This document shows, piece by piece, positions 57,951-64,000 of a DNA stretch of 64,000 bases. Source of the stretch: Brucella anthropi ATCC 49188 (GTDB lineage Bacteria; Pseudomonadota; Alphaproteobacteria; Rhizobiales; Rhizobiaceae); contig NC_009667.1 in assembly GCF_000017405.1 (NCBI RefSeq), positions 2,823,298 to 2,887,297 of the forward strand. Reading direction: 5' to 3'. Every line of letters begins with the position of its first letter. The first letter of the stretch is position 1. A program made the position numbers and the translations under genes. The notes beneath the pieces were generated by a model, which did not search any database, was not told the origin of the DNA, and worked only from the letters and a program-made list of their open reading frames with translations.

Positions 57951-60100
57951 TGAAATATACAACTCCAGTCGATCGTTATCAGTTTCGTGCTAGAATTCTG
58001 GAATGGACCGGGCAGGTCACGCGCTCCCCTTTTTTCTGGGGTGTTCTTTTACTCAAGCTAGTTGCATCGGCCAGTTTTGGCTCGGTGTATATGACGGAAT
58101 TATTTATTCCATTTATCGAATCATTCGCCGCGAACCCTCTTGCTAACACATATGAGACTTTTTGGCAGGCTGGACAGGAGGTAAGTTTTCCTTATCCTGC
58201 AGCGATGCTGTATGTAATGGCGTTGCCGCGAACTCTGGTCTATTGGGCCGGTTTTGTCGAATTATCACGGCCTGCACTATTGCTCATTTATCGGCTTCCT
58301 CTTTTAGCGGCAGATCTGGTTATATTTCTGATCTTGTGCCGCTGGATGCGCCAAAAAATTGATATTCTTCTTTGGCTTTATTGGGCATCGCCTGTTTTGT
58401 TTTATATAAGCTATATACATGGCCAGCTCGATGTAATCCCCGTTGCGCTGCAATTTCTATGTGTATATTGCATTACATCCGGTCGCCCAACATTGGCGGC
58501 AGTAACATTTGGGCTTGCCCTTGGCGCGAAAACACAAACATTGCTAATTTTGCCGTTTGCATTAGTTTTTATTTGGCAATATCAGTGGAGTTTATGGGCG
58601 GTTGCACGCTTTTTGCTGATTACGATAGCGGTTTTTGTCATCACAAACCTACCTTTCCTTGGAAGTGCAGGTTTCATCAATATGGTGCTACAAAACCACC
58701 AGCAGGACAAGATTTGGCTCGCTGCCATTCCAACCTCTCAACCGGGGCTGGCTGTTTATTTGATCCCGGCGCTTCTATTGTGTCTGATCGCCTATTCAAT
58801 GCATATTCGAGTTCATAATCGCGACCGTTTCCTGACTTTTACGGGCTTTGCGTTTGGCATTATTCTGTTGTTTGTTGTGCCGTCACCGGGATGGTACTTC
58901 TGGGTTTTGCCGTTCTTCGTGTATTTCTTTGTGCGGCTTGATCCTTCATATTTGCTGCCGTTTGCTGCCTTTCAGGTGTTTTATCTGGCTTATTTTGCTT
59001 TGACGCCGGTTTCAGATTTCGCCACGGTCTGGCAATGGTCGCAGACTGGTGAGTTGGGGGCATTATTTAACTATCTGCAAGGCATCGGCATACACGCTGA
59101 GGTCGTTCTGAATCTTCTTTTTACGACCTTGCAGACCTCCCTGCTAATTTGCTGCTGCATAATGTATTATCGCGGTATCTACTTGCCACGTCAGCGAAAG
59201 TTCTCAGCGCGCCCCTTCATGTTTGGTGTTGCTGGCGATTCAGGTGCCGGAAAATCAACTGTATCGGCGGCAATTTCTGATCTGTTCGGGTCTCGGCATG
59301 TCGCGGTTGTTTGCGGTGATGATATGCATAAATGGCAACGGGGTCATGATCGGTGGAGCGAGCTAACTCATCTTGATCCGCGCGCTAACGAACTGCATAA
59401 TGAACTGCATTATTTGAATGCCTTGCGTCAGAATCGGCCAATTAAGCGACGACATTATGACCACAATACTGGCCATTTTACTGAAGAGTTGGCAATCCAC
59501 CCCAAATCTGTCACGGTTCTGGAAGGACTCCATACATTTTACTTGCAGCCCGCGCGTGAGCTGTTTGATCTCAAGGTCTTCGTGAAGCCCGATCCATCAC
59601 TGCTTTTGCACCGCAAGGTGATTCGAGATATGCAAAAGCGTAATTATACTAAGGAAACAGTCATCGCGGCTGTCAAACGCAGGGAAGCTGACTCAGCCAA
59701 ATATATTACAACACAGGAGAAATACGCTGATATCGTGGTGTCTATGATGGTGCACGATCCGATCTCTGACGTAATGATCGGTAACTCTGCGGTAGAATTG
59801 CGTGAATGGCTGCGGGTCACGCTTTCCAATTCATATTTCCTTGATCCTCTTGTCGAAGATCTGCATGTTATCCTTTCAACAGACGTTCACCATTACTACG
59901 ACAATGATGACAGGCAAGTTCTTGATTTCAAAGTGCCTGTGGATTTTGAAGATATTCTAGCGCTAGCGGAAAAGCACGTTGGAGGGCTGGAGGAGTTTGG
60001 TGTCTATGATCCGCATTGGCACACCGGTTGGATAGGCGTCATCCAACTCATCTTAAGCTACTGCATGTTCCATGGGTGGAAATCACTTGATGAAAACTGA
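57950..60100 (+). CDS. GT-C glycosyltransferase fused to a uridine-kinase-like domain
   Basis: 716 residues. Residues 1 to about 415 are a multi-spanning membrane domain with GT-C features: YWASPVLFYISYIHGQLDVI holds the GQ-D motif of polyprenyl-phosphate-sugar-dependent enzymes, and TFGLALGAKTQTLLILPFAL follows. From about residue 422 a soluble domain begins: FMFGVAGDSGAGKSTVSAAI is a P-loop, then VVCGDDMHKWQRGHD, VTVLEGLHTFYLQPA and VIRDMQKRNYTKETVIAAVK, the pattern of uridine kinase and phosphoribulokinase. So one polypeptide seems to pair a membrane glycosyltransferase with a small-molecule kinase. The ATG at 57950 overlaps the gtrA stop. I know of no standard member with this layout. Confidence 0.82.
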   Translation: MKYTTPVDRYQFRARILEWTGQVTRSPFFWGVLLLKLVASASFGSVYMTELFIPFIESFAANPLANTYETFWQAGQEVSFPYPAAMLYVMALPRTLVYWAGFVELSRPALLLIYRLPLLAADLVIFLILCRWMRQKIDILLWLYWASPVLFYISYIHGQLDVIPVALQFLCVYCITSGRPTLAAVTFGLALGAKTQTLLILPFALVFIWQYQWSLWAVARFLLITIAVFVITNLPFLGSAGFINMVLQNHQQDKIWLAAIPTSQPGLAVYLIPALLLCLIAYSMHIRVHNRDRFLTFTGFAFGIILLFVVPSPGWYFWVLPFFVYFFVRLDPSYLLPFAAFQVFYLAYFALTPVSDFATVWQWSQTGELGALFNYLQGIGIHAEVVLNLLFTTLQTSLLICCCIMYYRGIYLPRQRKFSARPFMFGVAGDSGAGKSTVSAAISDLFGSRHVAVVCGDDMHKWQRGHDRWSELTHLDPRANELHNELHYLNALRQNRPIKRRHYDHNTGHFTEELAIHPKSVTVLEGLHTFYLQPARELFDLKVFVKPDPSLLLHRKVIRDMQKRNYTKETVIAAVKRREADSAKYITTQEKYADIVVSMMVHDPISDVMIGNSAVELREWLRVTLSNSYFLDPLVEDLHVILSTDVHHYYDNDDRQVLDFKVPVDFEDILALAEKHVGGLEEFGVYDPHWHTGWIGVIQLILSYCMFHGWKSLDEN

Positions 60101-60944
60101 GTTGTTGCAACTTGCCGCTATTTCACGTCGCCTAGGTGCAGATGTTTCCTTTGTGCAAGGGGGTGGTGGGAACACATCACTCAAGATGAATGATAGCGAT
60201 CTTATGTACATTAAGGCTTCAGGTATTAATCTAGATGCCATCGAGGCTAATACGGGATTTTTAGCGGTTGATAAACATCGGTTGATCAATGGACTTAGAA
60301 CTTGCCGCACAGAAGCGGATTATAATAACCTTTTGATGAGGTGCTTGTTGGAAGAAAGTGAGACACACCATCGTCCATCTATTGAATCGGGCTTTCATGC
60401 CTTATTGGACGAATGCGTAGTGCATTCACATTCTATCTGGGCGAACATTCTGACCTGTTCAGTTGAAGGAAGAGATTTGCTTGCCCGTACTATTCCTGAG
60501 GCTGTATGGGTTGATTATGCTACACCGGGTCTACCGTTGACATTGGCGATCACTGATCATCTAGAGCTGACGGAAACCTCCATCATTTTTCTGCAGAACC
60601 ATGGTTTAGTCATATCAGCGGATACTCCGGAGGCAGCTTATGCACTGCATGCTGCGGTCAACGAAAAGGTGCGCGCTCTTTTTCCGTCTCTGCCTGTATT
60701 CCCGCTGAATACATCTGGTGATTTTCACGATGAGGGACTGCTATTTCCCGATCAAGCTGTCTATCAATATAGTCCTGAATTGAGTGCTTCGATAGCGGGT
60801 CATCAGACGGCGCAGGCTTATTCCTATTTATTGCATGCGATTCCGGCTGTGGGATTAACCCTTAATTTTATCGAGGATGCGGAAAAGGCCGTTTTGGTTG
60901 GTATGGAATCGGAAAAACACCGCCAAAAGGTAGCTCAAACATGA
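60090..60944 (+). CDS. class II aldolase/adducin-family protein
   Basis: 284 residues. FVQGGGGNTSLKMNDSDLMY then IKASGINLDAIE resembles the N-terminal fold of rhamnulose- and fuculose-phosphate aldolases and of their fusions with dehydrogenases; the metal-binding His pair is in ECVVHSHSIWANILTC, and a further His in IIFLQNHGLVISADTPEAAY. Such enzymes split or epimerise phosphorylated sugars. The ATG at 60090 is preferred because GGGTGGA lies nine bases before it; it overlaps the previous gene by eleven bases. Next to a kinase and two nucleotidyltransferases, a part in making a nucleotide-activated precursor is likely. Confidence 0.85.
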   Translation: MKTELLQLAAISRRLGADVSFVQGGGGNTSLKMNDSDLMYIKASGINLDAIEANTGFLAVDKHRLINGLRTCRTEADYNNLLMRCLLEESETHHRPSIESGFHALLDECVVHSHSIWANILTCSVEGRDLLARTIPEAVWVDYATPGLPLTLAITDHLELTETSIIFLQNHGLVISADTPEAAYALHAAVNEKVRALFPSLPVFPLNTSGDFHDEGLLFPDQAVYQYSPELSASIAGHQTAQAYSYLLHAIPAVGLTLNFIEDAEKAVLVGMESEKHRQKVAQT

Positions 60945-61717
60945 AACTTCAGCTTGTTATTCCCATGTCAGGTCAAGGCTCACGCTTTGCACGCGTGGGT
61001 TACACTGATCCAAAGCCCCTGATTAAGATTGATGATCATCCCATGATCGAGTGGGTGCTAAGGATGTTTCCTGGCGAAGAAGAACCTCTATTTATTTGCC
61101 GACGTGAGCATATTGAAAATACAGCTATGGCGCAGATTCTAACCGATCTTCGCCCAAATGGCCGAATTGCGGTTACAGAAGGTGCCAAGTTGGGGCCGGT
61201 TGCAGCGCTAATGGCAGCCGCGGATGAAATTGATAATGATCGTCCGGTATTGGTCAGTTATTGCGACTATTACATGCGTTGGGATTACGACGCATTCAAG
61301 GCCGCAATGGCAGTTGACGATTATCTTGGAGCGGTACCATGTTATAAGGGGTTTCATCCGCATCTGTTGCCTGTGAAAAATCTTTACGCCTCTTGTCGGG
61401 TTGATGCGCAAGGTAATTTGATCGAAATCCGTGAAAAGTATAGTTTTGAAGCTGACAAGACCAAGGCGTTACATTCGCCAGGTATCTATTACTTCCACTC
61501 TGGTGGATTAATGAAGAAGTATTGCACTCGGTTAATGGATATGGGCGACTCCTTAAACGGCGAGTATTACGTCAGCATGGTATACAATCACCTCATACGT
61601 GACGGTTTGCGAGTTGCAGTGCCTGAGGGCATTTCACATTTTTGCCAATGGGGCACTCCCGAGGATCTTGACGAATACCGTTATTGGACCGCAATCGCAC
61701 GGAAGCGCCAATCATGA
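60941..61717 (+). CDS. sugar nucleotidyltransferase (first of two)
   Basis: 258 residues of the NTP-transferase family. LVIPMSGQGSRFARVGYTDP followed by KPLIKIDDHPMIEWVLRMFP is the nucleotide- and phosphate-binding start; the metal-binding Asp is in LVSYCDYYMRWDYDAFKAAM and the sugar-binding Glu/Gly part in SLNGEYYVSMVYNHLIRDGL. The C-terminal HFCQWGTPEDLDEYRYW is shared with the next gene. Such proteins activate a sugar- or polyol-phosphate with NTP. It overlaps both neighbours by four bases. Confidence 0.88.
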   Translation: MKLQLVIPMSGQGSRFARVGYTDPKPLIKIDDHPMIEWVLRMFPGEEEPLFICRREHIENTAMAQILTDLRPNGRIAVTEGAKLGPVAALMAAADEIDNDRPVLVSYCDYYMRWDYDAFKAAMAVDDYLGAVPCYKGFHPHLLPVKNLYASCRVDAQGNLIEIREKYSFEADKTKALHSPGIYYFHSGGLMKKYCTRLMDMGDSLNGEYYVSMVYNHLIRDGLRVAVPEGISHFCQWGTPEDLDEYRYWTAIARKRQS

Positions 61718-62517
61718 ACATTCTTATCCCCATGGCCGGTGCGGGCTCGCGCTTTTCCGAGGCAGGCTACAAAACGCATAAACCTATCATTCCTGTCTCC
61801 AGTCGGCATCGCAACGCGCATGTGCCCATGGTTGTCGCGGCGGTTGAGGATCTACCGGTGAATGTTGATGCGGATGATACGCATCTCATTTTTGTTGTGC
61901 GCGACTTCCATGTCAGGGATGGTGTTTGCGATGTGTTGCGCGAACGCTTCCCACGTGCGCAATTTATAACTGTTGATGCATTAACAGAGGGGCAGGCAAG
62001 CACATGCTTGCTGGCCCGTTCGCTGATTAACAACGATAAGCCATTGCTGATTGCCGCATGCGACAACGGTATGGATATAGCCCGGGAGGTTTTTGCCAAA
62101 GCTGCGCAAGCATCGGAGGTTATCATTTTCACATTTCGTCATAATGAGGCTGTATTGGCCAAGCCCCAGGCTTATGGCTGGATTAAAGCTCAGGATACTC
62201 GGGCAACCGGTGTTTCCATCAAAGTGCCGATCAGCCAGACTCCGATGGAGGATCACGCTGTTGTCGGCACATTCTGGTTTCGTCGAGGTAGTGATTTCGT
62301 CGCTGCGGCCGATCAGATGATTGCTGCCGATGATCGGATCAACGGCGAGTTCTATGTTGACCAGGTTATGGATTATCTCATCAATGCGGGACGGGACGTC
62401 CGCGTCACTGAGGTTGCGCGGTATCACTGCTGGGGCACACCGAGTGATTATGAAGCTTACGAGAATACACTCGCATATTGGTCTTCCTTTATTCAGAACG
62501 AGCCTTGGGCATCATGA
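61714..62517 (+). CDS. sugar nucleotidyltransferase (second of two)
   Basis: 267 residues, same fold and layout as the gene before it: NILIPMAGAGSRFSEAGYKT, KPIIPVSSRHRNAHVPMVVA, LLIAACDNGMDIAREVFAKA, INGEFYVDQVMDYLINAGRD and CWGTPSDYEAYENTLAYW. The two are similar but not close copies, so they probably act on different substrates or as a heteromeric pair. The first-motif Lys (KTHKPII) is kept. ATGA overlaps on both sides. Confidence 0.87.
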   Translation: MNILIPMAGAGSRFSEAGYKTHKPIIPVSSRHRNAHVPMVVAAVEDLPVNVDADDTHLIFVVRDFHVRDGVCDVLRERFPRAQFITVDALTEGQASTCLLARSLINNDKPLLIAACDNGMDIAREVFAKAAQASEVIIFTFRHNEAVLAKPQAYGWIKAQDTRATGVSIKVPISQTPMEDHAVVGTFWFRRGSDFVAAADQMIAADDRINGEFYVDQVMDYLINAGRDVRVTEVARYHCWGTPSDYEAYENTLAYWSSFIQNEPWAS

Positions 62518-63242
62518 AACTATCGATTGCTATCCCTTGCTATAACGAAGCGCTTAACATTCCGCTTATCGTTACCCGTCTACGTGAGATTATTGTAGGA
62601 CGAGACGACGTTGAGGTTCTGCTGGTTGATAATGGCTCAAAGGACAATACCGCCGACGTGCTGCGCCGCGAGTTGCAGGAAGGCGATGCGATACGCGTTA
62701 TAACGGTTCCGGTTAACCAAGGGTATGGATATGGCATCCTGCGAGGCCTTGAAGCAGCGAGTGGTGAAGTACTTGCATGGACGCATGCCGATATGCAGAC
62801 AGACCCGCGCGATGTCTTAATTGCTTTTGATCTTTATAAAGAGCATGCTGGGCAAAAGATTATTGTAAAAGGTAAAAGACGTAATCGCCAGTTATTGGAA
62901 CGGTTTTTTACTTTTGGCATGCAATCGATTGCGTCTGTTGTACTTAGGGTGCCGTTTGATGATGTTAATGCGCAGCCAAAGCTGTTCTCATGCGAATTCT
63001 ATCAGGAATTTATCTCGACCCGCGCGCCGCATGATTTTTCGCTGGATTTATACCTATTGTACCAAGCGCGGATACACGGTTATCGCATTCTGGAAGTACC
63101 AGTCTATTTTGCCAAACGTATTCACGGTGAGGCAAAGGGTGGTGGCAACTGGAAAACGCGCATTAAGCTTATCAGGCGCACTTTTGCTTATATTTTTGAT
63201 TTACGTCGCGAGTTGGCGGCTCAGCAAGGGCAAGATTCATGA
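62514..63242 (+). CDS. GtrB/DPM1-like polyprenyl-phosphate glycosyltransferase
   Basis: 242 residues. KLSIAIPCYNEALNIPLIVT, the donor-site VEVLLVDNGSKDNTADVLRR and GEVLAWTHADMQTDPRDVLI, with the DXD-type ADMQTD, are typical of dolichol- or undecaprenyl-phosphate sugar synthases. The C-terminal membrane helices of GtrB are absent, as in DPM1. It should load a sugar from a nucleotide donor onto undecaprenyl phosphate. With GtrA and the GT-C protein it forms a three-component set. Confidence 0.87.
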   Translation: MKLSIAIPCYNEALNIPLIVTRLREIIVGRDDVEVLLVDNGSKDNTADVLRRELQEGDAIRVITVPVNQGYGYGILRGLEAASGEVLAWTHADMQTDPRDVLIAFDLYKEHAGQKIIVKGKRRNRQLLERFFTFGMQSIASVVLRVPFDDVNAQPKLFSCEFYQEFISTRAPHDFSLDLYLLYQARIHGYRILEVPVYFAKRIHGEAKGGGNWKTRIKLIRRTFAYIFDLRRELAAQQGQDS

Positions 63243-63886
63243 TTGTCATCCATCATCGCCGCAATACAGTAGCGGAACTTGCTGATACAGATCCGCAGTT
63301 TGGCGTGGAGATTGATCTGCGTAATCATGGTGATGATATATTGGTGACACATGATCCATTTATAACTCGCGCGGTCCTGCTACAGGACTGGCTCAAGCAA
63401 TACCGGCATCGCTTTCTAATTGCCAATGTGAAGGAAGAGGGGCTGGAGCCTCGCCTTACTGCTTTGCTTGCTGAATATGGGGTTAGCGATTTTTTCATTC
63501 TGGATGAAAGCATCCCCTTTATACGTAAATATGCACTTGAGGGATTGCCAAATTTTGCGGTACGCGTTTCAGAGCTTGAAAGTATTGAAACAGCGCTACG
63601 CATTGCCAGCTATTTGCACGGTGAGAACCGTAGCATTAACTGGATCTGGGCTGATAGTTTTACTGGTATGCCGCTTCATCCAGATGAAGCTCTGGCGCTT
63701 AGACAGGCGGGCTATCGCATTTGCATTGTCTCACCAGAGTTGCATCACGTTAACGATCCGGCTTCTTATGAGGCGCGCGCCCTCCGTTACATTGAGGCGT
63801 TGAAAGAGCCCGGTATGGAATCATCCCGTCCCGATATGGTCTGCACTAAATGCCCTCTGCTATGGGGAAGCAATTATAGTATTTGA
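63239..63886 (+). CDS. glycerophosphodiester phosphodiesterase-like protein
   Basis: 215 residues. MIVIHHRRNTVAELADTDPQ and FGVEIDLRNHGDDILVTHDP resemble the catalytic start of the GDPD/PI-PLC TIM barrel: H..RN..., then E-x-D...H-D. IANVKEEGLEPRLTALLAEY and the FFILDESIPFIRKYAL part would form later strands. No signal peptide, so it acts in the cytoplasm. It lies at the end of the cluster with ATGA overlap, which argues for a role in building or trimming a phosphodiester-containing glycan precursor. Confidence 0.75.
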   Translation: MIVIHHRRNTVAELADTDPQFGVEIDLRNHGDDILVTHDPFITRAVLLQDWLKQYRHRFLIANVKEEGLEPRLTALLAEYGVSDFFILDESIPFIRKYALEGLPNFAVRVSELESIETALRIASYLHGENRSINWIWADSFTGMPLHPDEALALRQAGYRICIVSPELHHVNDPASYEARALRYIEALKEPGMESSRPDMVCTKCPLLWGSNYSI

Positions 63887-64000
63887 GGGAGCGGATAAAA
63901 ACTCGCGGCCAATGTTGGGACTCAGTGCATTGCCCCTCGGATTCCTCCAATTACTGGAGGAAAATCGGGACTGAGATCACAACTCTCGGTCTTTCATGAT
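63887..64000. other. non-coding end of window
   Basis: No gene is recognisable. A small inverted repeat CCTCCA...TGGAGG lies near 63946-63961 and may end the cluster's transcript. Confidence 0.4.

Overview
The window comes from an alphaproteobacterium of the order Rhizobiales, most likely the Brucella/Ochrobactrum group. The evidence is a 142-residue MucR/Ros-type regulator, a DnaA-C-like HTH gene beside a DUF6456 gene, the betI-betA-betB choline operon, and several short palindromic repeats of the Brucella type. The first 30 kb reads as ordinary chromosome with even, fairly GC-rich codon use. From about 34.5 kb onward the DNA is a patchwork of AT-richer polysaccharide genes and insertion sequences. 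No identity search could be run, so the genus is an inference.

Layout. 1-18.5 kb is housekeeping and stress genes: DUF6456 and DnaA-like regulators, mucR, oligopeptidase B, an acyl-CoA synthetase, cytochrome c', a di-haem cytochrome c, a HerA-like ATPase, an L,D-transpeptidase, a haloacid dehalogenase, superoxide dismutase, an MFS transporter with its GntR regulator, CorA, an AbrB/Doc toxin-antitoxin pair and a GreA-like protein. 18.6-22.5 kb is the choline-to-glycine-betaine operon betIBA with a perfect palindrome upstream. An IS3-family copy (22670-23867) and a beheaded AraC gene follow. 24.5-29.6 kb is a minus-strand unit manB-manC-otsB-otsA (mannose activation and trehalose synthesis), followed by an IS630 element.

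31.1-52.4 kb is an O-polysaccharide locus: rfbACBD (dTDP-L-rhamnose), four glycosyltransferase proteins, two methyltransferases and a Wzm/Wzt ABC exporter. It is invaded by a nest of elements. An IS66 element (35686-42036, perfect 8-bp target duplication) sits next to an IS3-type remnant; its tnpA start is split by an IS5 element and its tnpC by a second IS66. Another IS5 lies beside it. A second identical-length IS3 copy splits one methyltransferase gene, and the reading frame rejoins when the IS and one 4-bp duplication are removed.

After a metallophosphoesterase gene and a third IS66 (53654-56788, no target duplication), 56.8-63.9 kb holds eight tightly overlapping genes: HAD phosphatase, GtrA flippase, a GT-C glycosyltransferase fused to a uridine-kinase-like P-loop domain, class II aldolase, two sugar nucleotidyltransferases, a GtrB-like polyprenyl-phosphate glycosyltransferase and a glycerophosphodiester-phosphodiesterase-like protein. 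The GtrA, GtrB and GT-C parts match the three-component logic of Gtr O-antigen modification, but the accompanying kinase, aldolase, nucleotidyltransferase and phosphodiesterase suggest that the operon also makes its own unusual donor. This is the best candidate for an undescribed system in the window.
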